A DNA stretch of 64,000 nucleotides, from NCBI GenBank assembly GCA_964461135.1, contig CAYWTB010000007.1, forward strand, positions 47,453-111,452, written 5' to 3'. Origin of the DNA: RQOF01 sp964461135 (lineage in GTDB: Bacteria; Calditrichota; Calditrichia; RBG-13-44-9). The notes beneath the pieces are model-generated. The model was not told the origin of the DNA. It did not search any database and was given only the letters and a program-made list of their open reading frames with translations. Shown in pieces: positions 26,610 through 34,911 of this stretch. Positions within the stretch are counted from its first letter, which is position 1. Each line of letters opens with the position of its first letter. Both the position numbers and the translations under genes were made by a program.

Positions 26610-27851
26610 ATGAAAGCAATGATTCCGTCTCAATATAAAAAAACTGTTTTGCCAAACGGATTAACGATTGTCAGTGAACAAATTCCTTATGTCAGGTCAG
26701 TAACGGTGGGCGTGTGGATAAAATCCGGTTCACGACAGGAAAACAGGGAAATAAACGGCCTTGCTCACTTTCTTGAACATATGATTTTCAAAGGTACCGA
26801 ACGCAGGTCTGCCCGTGAAATTGCACGAAGTCTTGAATCGGTTGGTGGTTATCTTAATGCGTTTACCTCCAAGGAACAGACCTGTTATTATGCAGAGGTC
26901 CTGGACACTCAACTGCCCAAAGCCATTGATGTCCTGTCGGATATGATCTGTCACTCCAGATTTTCTCCCAGGGAGATGGAAAAAGAGCGTGAGGTTATAC
27001 TGGATGAAATCGATAGCATTGAAGATACACCGGATGATCTGGTACAAGATATTTTCATAGAAAAACTATTTCCGGATAACAGTCTGGGTTTTCCTATTCT
27101 GGGAACAAAAGAATCGGTTGAAGCAATTTCCAGAAACCAGCTTCTGAATTTTTATTTTAACAATTATAACACCGCAAATATAGTTATTGCCGGTGCCGGT
27201 AACCTGGCCCACGAAAAACTGGTGGATCTGTGTGCCAGTAAATTCAAGTTGCCGGATTCCAGATTTTCCAGCGGCAACAATTATACTGCCAGCCTGGGGC
27301 AGGGTGATTTTGTAATGAATCGAAATGTCAGCCAGGCACATATCTGCCTGGGGACCAGTGCCCTTCCTTATAATCATCATCTTAAATTCGAACTTCTCCT
27401 TCTGAATACCGTATTGGGTGTTGGCATGGGATCACGCCTGTTTCAGAATATCAGGGAACGGTATGGCGTGGCATATGCAGTCTATTCCTTTGTAGATTTT
27501 TACAGTGATAACGGACTTCTAGCTATCTATCTGGGAACAGAACGAAACAAAAAAAACCTTGCCTTGCAGCTGATCGACAGGGAACTGGATCGCTTGAAAT
27601 CTAAACCATTGTCGAAAACCGAACTGGGACGGATTAAATCGCAGCTGAAAGGAAATCTGGTCCTGGGGCTGGAGAATACTTCCAAGCGCATGAGCAGACT
27701 CGCAAAAATGGAAATATATCTTCATACCTTTCACCCTATAGATCAGATTATAAGAGACATCGATCATGTCTGCAGCCATGGTATTTTCGAACTGGTGAAC
27801 CAGATTTTTCGGGCAGACCAGATATTAAAAGTCATTTTCCTTCCCAACTGA
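26610..27851 (+). CDS. M16-family zinc metallopeptidase (mitochondrial-processing-peptidase-like)
   Basis: A 413-residue member of the insulinase family M16B. The inverted zinc motif HFLEH is at residues 53-57, with the third ligand expected in VILDEIDSIED. The overall pattern LPNGLTIVSEQIPYVRSVTVGVW fits the processing-peptidase-like proteins that commonly follow pnp in bacteria. No signal peptide is seen, so it is probably cytoplasmic. It starts 50 bases after the pnp terminator and may have its own promoter or depend on readthrough. Substrates unknown. Confidence 0.92.
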   Translation: MKAMIPSQYKKTVLPNGLTIVSEQIPYVRSVTVGVWIKSGSRQENREINGLAHFLEHMIFKGTERRSAREIARSLESVGGYLNAFTSKEQTCYYAEVLDTQLPKAIDVLSDMICHSRFSPREMEKEREVILDEIDSIEDTPDDLVQDIFIEKLFPDNSLGFPILGTKESVEAISRNQLLNFYFNNYNTANIVIAGAGNLAHEKLVDLCASKFKLPDSRFSSGNNYTASLGQGDFVMNRNVSQAHICLGTSALPYNHHLKFELLLLNTVLGVGMGSRLFQNIRERYGVAYAVYSFVDFYSDNGLLAIYLGTERNKKNLALQLIDRELDRLKSKPLSKTELGRIKSQLKGNLVLGLENTSKRMSRLAKMEIYLHTFHPIDQIIRDIDHVCSHGIFELVNQIFRADQILKVIFLPN

Positions 27852-28035
27852 TCAAATTCAAGATTGTTAAAGATAATTTCTGGATTAATATACCTCTCTG
27901 CCGGAAATAAAGAAAAAATGCGCATACCAGGGAAATTTCTTGTATATTAAACTCAGGAGGAGTAGAATAGGAAATTCGTGGGTAGTCTGCGCATTGAAAA
28001 TAAAAAATCATTGAAATCAATTTTCAGGTGAAAAA

Positions 28036-29163
28036 ATGATATTTGGAATACCACGTGAGCTCCGCATTCAGGAAATGCGCGTTGGAGCACTACCTTTTCT
28101 GGTTAAAGAAATTGTAAAATGGGGCCACCAGGTTTATGTGGAAACCGGTGCTGGAGAATTTTGCGAAGCCCCTGATTCGCAATATGAACGGGTGGGCGCC
28201 AAAATTGTCCCTTCGTCGGAAAAGCTCTTATCCCTGGCGGAGATAATTCTGAAAATCCGGGAACATCAACCGGTGGAACTGGAACTGATCAGGCCCGATC
28301 AGATTTTCTTTTCATTTTTCCATTTTGTTAATAATCCCGAACTTCTCAGAACACTAGCCGGAAAGGGCTGTACCTGCCTTTCTTACGAATTTATTGAAAA
28401 TTTTCAGGGTCAGCGCCCGTTACTGCAACCCATCAGCCGGATAACCGGCCAGATGTCAGTACTGAATGGGGCATTTTATCTCCAGAAACATACCGGCGGG
28501 CGTGGTATCGTACTCGGGCGAGTAACCGGTTCTCCTCCCGCTCAGGTGACCATACTGGGTGCCGGAAATGTAGGAAAACAGGCCGCAATAACCGCTGCAA
28601 ACCTGGGCGCACGAGTGACAATACTGGATACCGATTACACAAAACTGCTCGACCTGGACACATTGGACTATCCCAATATCTCTTCCCTCATCAGTACAGA
28701 TGAAAACATCAAGGAACTTCTTCCCATTACTGATCTTCTAATAGCCTGCATTAAGATTCCGGAAAAACCCACACCCAAACTGATAACACCCGAAATGGTG
28801 AAAACCATGCGGGCAGGTTCGGTGATTGTCGATGTCGACATTGACCTGGGAGGAAGTGTGGAAACCAGCAAAATGACCAATCATGATAACCCCACTTTCA
28901 TTGTTGACGGTGTTCTTCATTACTGTGTCTCGAATATTACCGCCGTGGTTCCCAAGATTGCTTCACGGGCGTTCTCGGCGGTATTATTACCATATCTTAC
29001 CCAGGTGGCCGAAATGGGTCTGGAGAAGGCGGTACTCAGCAATCCCGGGCTGGAAAAGGGAATCTCGATTTATAAGGGTTTTGTAGTTAAACAAAGTCTG
29101 GCAGAATTGAGTAACATGCCATATGCCAGTCTGGAAGAAAAAATTGCGGAGTTAAACACCTGA
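28036..29163 (+). CDS. ald: Alanine dehydrogenase
   Basis: A 375-residue NAD-dependent enzyme of the alanine dehydrogenase / PntA family, interconverting alanine and pyruvate plus ammonia. The N-terminal FGIPRELRIQEMRVGALP and GHQVYVETGAG segments are typical. The substrate lysine is expected in IILKIREHQP and the histidine in FFHFVNN. The NAD motif GAGNVG is near 175-180. Spacing before the gene is 184 bases, so it probably has its own promoter. Closely related NAD(P) transhydrogenase alpha is excluded by the complete single-domain length without membrane helices. Confidence 0.88.
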   Translation: MIFGIPRELRIQEMRVGALPFLVKEIVKWGHQVYVETGAGEFCEAPDSQYERVGAKIVPSSEKLLSLAEIILKIREHQPVELELIRPDQIFFSFFHFVNNPELLRTLAGKGCTCLSYEFIENFQGQRPLLQPISRITGQMSVLNGAFYLQKHTGGRGIVLGRVTGSPPAQVTILGAGNVGKQAAITAANLGARVTILDTDYTKLLDLDTLDYPNISSLISTDENIKELLPITDLLIACIKIPEKPTPKLITPEMVKTMRAGSVIVDVDIDLGGSVETSKMTNHDNPTFIVDGVLHYCVSNITAVVPKIASRAFSAVLLPYLTQVAEMGLEKAVLSNPGLEKGISIYKGFVVKQSLAELSNMPYASLEEKIAELNT

Positions 29164-29168
29164 TTGTG

Positions 29169-29954
29169 ATGACCCAGAATTTGTCTCACATTCCGATTCT
29201 TACTTACCATAAGATTACAGATAGAAGGGAGATTGGACTCAACACAGTACCTCCGGGACGTTTTGCCGAACATATAAAATATCTTTGGGAGGAAGGATTT
29301 ACAGCACTCACCTTCAGTGATATTACCGGCAATAATCTTCCCTCCCGGCCCATCATAATAACCTTTGATGACGGGTATTCTTCCGTTTATCATCAAGCAC
29401 TTCCCACTCTCATGAAACATGAATTCAGGGCGGTTGTCTTCATCATCACCAATTATATCGGTAAAGAAAACACCTGGGATGCCAATCTGGGTGGAATTAC
29501 TTTTTCTCATCTAAATAAATATCAGATTAAAGAACTGGGGATATGTGGGATGGAAATTGGTTCGCATGGCATGAGTCACCGCTCTTTAACATTTTTAACC
29601 GCGGAGACGGTCTTCTCTGAGATGAACGAATCAAGACAAAAAATTTTTGAAATAATCGGCAAATATCCACAGACAATTGCATATCCTTTTGGATTGCAGA
29701 ACCGACAAATTCGGGAAGCCGCAGTGGAATGCGGCTATCGTTACGGTTGTGTAAATTTATGGGGCAGCGGCAGAGTCTTGAATCCCTTTTGTCTGCAACG
29801 AATTCCTGTATACCGAACCGATTCTGTAAAAAATCTGAGGAAGAAAATCATTACCGGTTGGGGAAATCTCAGCGAAATAACCAAGCTACGGATCATAAGT
29901 TTTCCGGCCCTGTTAACACCTTTTTATCAGAAATTCATAAAGAAAATTTATTAA
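29169..29954 (+). CDS. Polysaccharide deacetylase family protein (CE4)
   Basis: A 261-residue NodB-homology protein. The CE4 motif 1 TFDDG holds Asp67 and Asp68, and motif 2 SHGMSHRS holds the zinc-binding His133 and His137. The start ILTYHKI is the usual strand 1. Enzymes of this class remove acetyl groups from chitin-like or peptidoglycan sugars, or act on surface polymers. No signal peptide is visible. It starts five bases after ald (a GTG one codon earlier is also possible). Substrate unknown. Confidence 0.86.
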   Translation: MTQNLSHIPILTYHKITDRREIGLNTVPPGRFAEHIKYLWEEGFTALTFSDITGNNLPSRPIIITFDDGYSSVYHQALPTLMKHEFRAVVFIITNYIGKENTWDANLGGITFSHLNKYQIKELGICGMEIGSHGMSHRSLTFLTAETVFSEMNESRQKIFEIIGKYPQTIAYPFGLQNRQIREAAVECGYRYGCVNLWGSGRVLNPFCLQRIPVYRTDSVKNLRKKIITGWGNLSEITKLRIISFPALLTPFYQKFIKKIY

Positions 29955-30121
29955 ATCCGGGAGAAACGGATTTATTCTGCCATAATCGGATAGGTAATTC
30001 ACAAAACATGAAACTTTACACTATCAATAATTGTTTTTATTGATGATCATATATAATTTTAGAGGACTTGGACGTCTCTCAGGGAAGGAGGGCCATCTTA
30101 AGGAAAACAGAATTTAAACAT

Positions 30122-31462
30122 ATGATAGATCATAAAATTATAAATTCCGGTAACAATGGCAGAAAAAAAATCCATGTTACTACCCTGGGTTGCTCAAAAA
30201 ACACCTACGATTCTGAGATCCTGCTGGGTCAGCTCAAAGCGAATGAGGCAGTACTAATTGATTCTCCCGATGAAGCTGATGTCATCATCGTCAATACCTG
30301 CGGTTTTATACATTCGGCAAAACAGGAATCGATACAGGCCGTGCTGGAAGCAGTGAAAATAAAGAAGAAAAAAGACGTGGTTAAGATCCTGGTAAGTGGT
30401 TGTCTCTCCGCCAGGTACAAACAAAATTTAAAAGAACTGATCCCCGAAGTGGATGAATATTTCGGGACGGAGGAATTCTCCCGTATTTTAAAATATCTGG
30501 ATTTTCCGGTATCTTCTCCCGGTCACCTGTATGAAAACCGCTATCTGACAACCAGTTCTCATTATGCCTATCTTAAAATTGCCGAAGGTTGTAATCATAA
30601 ATGCGCATTTTGTTCCATTCCCCTGATGCGGGGCAGGCATCGCAGCCGACCCATCGAACAGATTACTCATGAGGCTCAAATTTTGGCGGACAGGGGTGTT
30701 AAGGAAATAATACTCATCGCACAGGATACGACTTTTTACGGAGTAGATCTCTATAAAAAACAGAGACTGTCAGATCTATTGATGCAAATGGAGAAAATAA
30801 ACGGTATTAAGTGGATACGACTTCATTATGCTTATCCCACCACTTTTCAGGACGAACTGATTGATATTATGCAGGCAAGTTCAAAAATTGTTCATTATGT
30901 AGACCTCCCATTGCAACATATTGCTGATAAAATGCTTAAACTCATGAAAAGAGGCGGTACCTCAAAGCGAATCAAAAAGATTTTAGAGAGATTGAGAACA
31001 CGCATACCGGATGTTGCATTGCGCACAACCTTTATTGTGGGACACCCGGGGGAAACTGATGAAAATTTTAACGAACTTGTACAATTCATAAAAGATTTCC
31101 GTTTCGATCGGATGGGAGCATTTGTATATTCACCCGAAGAAAATACTGCCGCATTTAAACTGAAACCGCCACCTGGTGAAGTTGCGGAAAACCGCTATGC
31201 GGAACTGATGCAAACTCAGCAAATAATTTCTCAAGAAAAAAACCAGGATTGGGTGGGGAGAACATTGCAGGTGCTGGTGGATGAAATTAATCCCCGATCT
31301 GGCATCGCCTTTGGGAGGACCTATGCCGATTCACCTGAAATCGATAATGAGGTCATCATCGAAAATTCAGTTGAAAAGCTTAAAGTTGGAAAATTTTATC
31401 ACACAAAAATTACAAAAGCTGCCGAATATGAATTGTTCGGTCTGGTTTTGGAGGAAAAATGA
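30122..31462 (+). CDS. rimO: Ribosomal protein uS12 methylthiotransferase RimO
   Basis: A 446-residue radical-SAM enzyme that methylthiolates an aspartate of ribosomal protein S12. The N-terminal UPF0004 domain has the RimO-typical TLGCSKNTYDSE, the radical SAM cluster motif is GCNHKCAFCSIP (CxxxCxxC), and a TRAM domain ends the protein. The SKNTYDSE sequence favours RimO over MiaB. The start is uncertain: I chose the ATG at 30122 because it gives a family length, whereas an in-frame TTG at 30068 adds 18 residues. The stop overlaps the next start as ATGA. Confidence 0.88.
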   Translation: MIDHKIINSGNNGRKKIHVTTLGCSKNTYDSEILLGQLKANEAVLIDSPDEADVIIVNTCGFIHSAKQESIQAVLEAVKIKKKKDVVKILVSGCLSARYKQNLKELIPEVDEYFGTEEFSRILKYLDFPVSSPGHLYENRYLTTSSHYAYLKIAEGCNHKCAFCSIPLMRGRHRSRPIEQITHEAQILADRGVKEIILIAQDTTFYGVDLYKKQRLSDLLMQMEKINGIKWIRLHYAYPTTFQDELIDIMQASSKIVHYVDLPLQHIADKMLKLMKRGGTSKRIKKILERLRTRIPDVALRTTFIVGHPGETDENFNELVQFIKDFRFDRMGAFVYSPEENTAAFKLKPPPGEVAENRYAELMQTQQIISQEKNQDWVGRTLQVLVDEINPRSGIAFGRTYADSPEIDNEVIIENSVEKLKVGKFYHTKITKAAEYELFGLVLEEK

Positions 31463-32745
31463 GAAACAAAACTATATTACTTTTTATTCTTCTAATATTT
31501 TCTATGGGGAATCTCGGATATTCACAGTATATGGCCTCATCCAAACTGAGTGGTGTTGGTGTTCCTTTTTTTCAGGCAGGTATCTTCCGGACCTTTAATA
31601 CCGGCACAGAAGACAGTTTACGTCTCATCAAAATCTATTTCCAGATAATTAATGATGATTTAACCTTTCTTAAACTGGAACAAAACTATGTGGCAGATGT
31701 GGAATTTGATATCTATATTACCGGGAAAAATAAGGATTTTACTTTTAACAGAACGATCAATAAACAAATTATTATGCCCAATTTTAGCGAAACCAACTCA
31801 CGTCAATTCACCAATACGTTCAATACGGAGATTGAATTAAAACCGGGTCAGTATGATTTAATTATTACAGCCCTGGATAAAAATAACAATAAACAGGTAA
31901 ACCGGAAAATCGAGTTTAATCTGGATAATATTCAGGAAAAAAGTTTCCTGATAAGTGACATAGTTTTCTTTCAGGAATATAAGACTGACAGTACCGGACG
32001 GATTGAGTGGTTCAACCCCAACCTGACAAGTAATTTCGGCGGAAATGATAAGTATTTTTATTTCTACTTCTCCTCAGCCGTGGAAAATCCCCAGGATACA
32101 CTTCGGATTGAATACATTATTAAGAATCCTGAAGGCGTTGTTACCCAGTATAATCAATATGTTGTGGCAAATGGACAGAATGTCAATGAACATTATATCC
32201 GGATCAACAGGCAGCAGTTTGACCAGTCACGCTATGAACTGGAAGTGATTGGATATTATCGTAACTCAGAAATCAAAAACAAGAAACTTTTCTCTTTCTA
32301 TTGGACGGAATCTCCCGACTCACCCCAGGATCTGAACAATGCTTTAAAACAGATGCGATTTATCATCGAAGCTGATTCGGTAAATTGGGCACTGAAACAA
32401 AATTATGAAGAAAAACAGGGATATTTCCAACGGTTCTGGAAAAGAATGGATCCCAATCCGGATACCGAAAAGAACGAACTGCTGGATGAATATTATCAGC
32501 GCGTGAATATCGCCAATCAAAATTTTTCGACCCTCAGTCTGAATGGCTGGGAAACCGACATGGGACGTATTTATATAAAATTCGGTGAACCGGATGACAT
32601 CGAAAGACATCCGTTTGAATTGGATTCACCTCCTTATGAAATCTGGCGCTATTATGACTTGCGGAAAATTTTTCTTTTCGTAGATCGTACGGCATTTGGT
32701 GATTATTATCTTGATCCCGGTTATCTGGACCAGGAATATAATTAA
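31459..32745 (+). CDS. GWxTD-domain secreted protein
   Basis: A 428-residue exported protein: a signal peptide (about residues 1-22, ending near GYSQ), a beta-rich N-terminal half, and a C-terminal GWxTD domain (GWETDMGRIYIKFGEPDD from residue 363). The GWxTD domain is common in FCB-group bacteria and of unknown function. The ATG overlaps the rimO stop by four bases with GGAGG upstream, so translation is coupled to rimO. It is followed after 62 bases by a predicted beta-barrel, which suggests a cell-envelope role. Confidence 0.85.
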   Translation: MRNKTILLFILLIFSMGNLGYSQYMASSKLSGVGVPFFQAGIFRTFNTGTEDSLRLIKIYFQIINDDLTFLKLEQNYVADVEFDIYITGKNKDFTFNRTINKQIIMPNFSETNSRQFTNTFNTEIELKPGQYDLIITALDKNNNKQVNRKIEFNLDNIQEKSFLISDIVFFQEYKTDSTGRIEWFNPNLTSNFGGNDKYFYFYFSSAVENPQDTLRIEYIIKNPEGVVTQYNQYVVANGQNVNEHYIRINRQQFDQSRYELEVIGYYRNSEIKNKKLFSFYWTESPDSPQDLNNALKQMRFIIEADSVNWALKQNYEEKQGYFQRFWKRMDPNPDTEKNELLDEYYQRVNIANQNFSTLSLNGWETDMGRIYIKFGEPDDIERHPFELDSPPYEIWRYYDLRKIFLFVDRTAFGDYYLDPGYLDQEYN

Positions 32746-32807
32746 ATGACCGGTTAGAGTTTCCGAAATTAAAACCCGGAATTAATACATATGGACTGTA
32801 CACCCGG

Positions 32808-33620
32808 ATGACTGTACCAGAAAAAAGACAAGTACACCTCATTTCCTGGTTTTACGGGATGATCAGCACAGTTATGCTGCTGAGCAGTTCTGCCGTTAAT
32901 GGTCAGTCTTTTTCCATTGAACCGGTATTTGGCTATACCCGGCTTGATATGGATGCTGTAAATGCAGACATCAGCAATAAAGTACTAAAACTCAGTGCAC
33001 GGACCGGATATGATATTCCAATTCCTGATCCGCTTCAGGGCAATTATTTCTGGGGTATTCAGGTGAACTATCATATGGAAAATAATTACTTTCTCAATGT
33101 GGGTACCACGTATTTCAGGGAAATTGCTGAACTGACTAAGGGCAGTCTGCCAAATATAGCTCCCTTTTATTTTCATACCAGGAGAGAAATTCAATTGCTC
33201 GAGATAAATTTCGGTCTCAAATATTATTTCAATTATAATTCCTGGAGGAAAATTAATTTTTATGTGAGCGGAGGTACTGGTTATGCTCTGGGCTGGTCGA
33301 AGTATAATTTTGATTACAATGACGGTACCAACAGCATTAATAACAGCGGAGATTTTTCGTCCGGATCTATAATCGCTTATCTCGGTTCAGGAATCACGCT
33401 ACGATTTACCCCACGCTTTTCGCTCAATCCGGAACTGGGTTATCATTTTGCAAATCTTGGACAGATGAGTGGACAGTACAGGATATCCCAAATATTTCCG
33501 AAAGATCCTACGGCCCAATTGGAAGGCATTTATACCGATTTCATAACCGAAGAAAATTATAATTACAGTGGATTTTTTGCTAGGATAGGGCTGCAATTCT
33601 TCTTTAATGTTCTTGATTGA
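32808..33620 (+). CDS. Outer-membrane beta-barrel protein, unnamed family
   Basis: A 270-residue protein with an N-terminal hydrophobic segment (about 12-31, then NGQSF, a plausible signal peptidase site) and alternating aromatic/polar strands throughout: YFWGIQVNYHMENNYFLNVG, INFYVSGGTGYALG, ISLNPELGYHF-like. It ends on LQFFFN, near the usual C-terminal aromatic residue of barrel proteins. A porin-like or structural barrel of about eight to ten strands is likely. No family name can be given. It lies after the GWxTD gene on the same strand. Confidence 0.7.
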   Translation: MTVPEKRQVHLISWFYGMISTVMLLSSSAVNGQSFSIEPVFGYTRLDMDAVNADISNKVLKLSARTGYDIPIPDPLQGNYFWGIQVNYHMENNYFLNVGTTYFREIAELTKGSLPNIAPFYFHTRREIQLLEINFGLKYYFNYNSWRKINFYVSGGTGYALGWSKYNFDYNDGTNSINNSGDFSSGSIIAYLGSGITLRFTPRFSLNPELGYHFANLGQMSGQYRISQIFPKDPTAQLEGIYTDFITEENYNYSGFFARIGLQFFFNVLD

Positions 33621-34116
33621 AGCGTGGTTTTTAACGCCTTCACCTTGGCATGTTCTGGAATTTTGCCATTCTATGCAAACAAAAGTCGAAAAATTAACCT
33701 GGATAAATCATGTCACCTAAGACTGCTGACACAAAGCCAGGAATAATAACAAATTAAAATAAATGTAAAATTGATAGTAAATAAATGTAATTAAGATTTA
33801 TTTTTCTTTAAAATGTATGAATTTTTTTAAACCAGGTGCTTGGTGGTAAAATCTAAATTATTACTTTCAAAAAGTCTTTTTGACAAAGTTTTTACGTTTA
33901 TGTTCAGCCTTGTGCTGCGCAATGAATTAATCGGGTAAAAAAAATGATCATTCAGCAGTATCATAAAGCCTTTCAATATGAACCATATAACTGAAAGAAG
34001 CCGGGATCAATTAATTCAGCAGTAAAATTATTTTTATCCTGATCGATAATAAAAGTATAAAAATATGAAACTGGAAAATAATTCACAGGTATATTAATTA
34101 TTGAGGGGTGAGAAAA
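33621..34116. other. Intergenic stretch, no gene seen
   Basis: An AT-rich region of about 500 bases between the beta-barrel gene and a small membrane-protein gene. No terminator with a convincing stem and no RNA or coding frame could be supported. The GAGGGG at its end serves the next gene. Confidence 0.4.
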
Positions 34117-34473
34117 ATGAATTCAGTTTGGGATTACCAAATAATAAGTGGCATTTTTATATTGTCGCTCATTTTTTTGGTAATTTTCCAATTCATTCTG
34201 CTGGTCCGCATTCGCAGACTTTTGGACAATGTGTCCCGGTATACCGAAAATTTATCAAAATTGTTTTACCGGGCAGGCACATCCTCTGTAAAATTACTTG
34301 AAGGGGACGCTTTCCCGAAAACCTGCCAGTTTTGCAGATACCGGTTATCATATATTCATATGGGTGATAAGGACAGCGAGGTAGAAGATTTTTATTACAA
34401 ATGCCGTCTAAGAAACATAGAAGTCACTTTAAACGATTCCTGTGACCGTTACGAAAAAGATCGTAATTCCTGA
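34117..34473 (+). CDS. Small membrane protein with a four-cysteine cluster
   Basis: A 118-residue protein I do not recognise. Residues 9-31 form one strong transmembrane helix (SGIFILSLIFLVIFQFILLV). After a short positively charged linker a cytoplasmic tail carries Cys70 and Cys73 (CQFC), Cys96 and Cys109, a spacing that would suit a zinc-ribbon-like or iron-sulfur site. The start was chosen at the ATG with GAGGGG eight bases upstream. It stands alone between the beta-barrel gene and a structured RNA candidate. Tail-anchored regulatory or adaptor function is possible but unproven. Confidence 0.6.
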   Translation: MNSVWDYQIISGIFILSLIFLVIFQFILLVRIRRLLDNVSRYTENLSKLFYRAGTSSVKLLEGDAFPKTCQFCRYRLSYIHMGDKDSEVEDFYYKCRLRNIEVTLNDSCDRYEKDRNS

Positions 34474-34605
34474 GATTAGTTCATTCCCTTCTTCACAAAT
34501 TTTGAATCCCTCACATTTTAATGCCGGCTTTGGTTTTCTAACTTATGCATAAATCCATAAATTTTCAAATCAGGGAACCTGTGCATACTTTTATGGTAAA
34601 TAAAA

Positions 34606-34694
34606 GTGGGATGTGATTCATACAATCAAAGCGGGAAAGTCCTCCCGCGCATAGTGCCTCCTCACCTAGTTGTATAGTCACATCCCATTTTTTT
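34606..34694 (+). ncRNA. Candidate structured small RNA with built-in terminator
   Basis: A compact fold is visible. The outer stem is TGGGATGTGA (34607-34616) with TCACATCCCA (34678-34687), ten perfect pairs. A second stem is ATACAA (34620-34625) with TTGTAT (34670-34675). Inside are GCGGGA/TCCCGC (34631-34648) and a small GTG/CAC hairpin exposing the loop CCTCCT. Seven T residues follow the outer stem, so the 3' end is an intrinsic terminator. It matches no riboswitch or small RNA class that I recognise. It lies 218 bases before gatE and could be an independent RNA or part of a leader. Confidence 0.6.
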
Positions 34695-34766
34695 ATGCAT
34701 TCTTCCGGAAATTTCCTATTTTTCAAGCAAACATTTCAGGCGGGAACTCTCAAATAACTTTTTTAC

Positions 34767-34794
34767 TTGATTTTGATTTTGAAAAAAGTATATC
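34767..34794 (+). promoter_or_regulatory. Candidate promoter of gatE-gatD
   Basis: TTGATT is followed after 16 bases by TATATC. A transcript would start near 34800, giving a leader of about 110 bases before gatE, and would start downstream of the structured RNA candidate. Confidence 0.45.
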
Positions 34795-34911
34795 TTAAGT
34801 GATATTTTTAACAAAGAAATCCAGTAAAAATCTTGTGCATCTATTATCAAGACGGTGATTTCTCCGATCATGTATCAAGTGAGGATTGTTTATTAATCTG
34901 TAAGGATAGAA

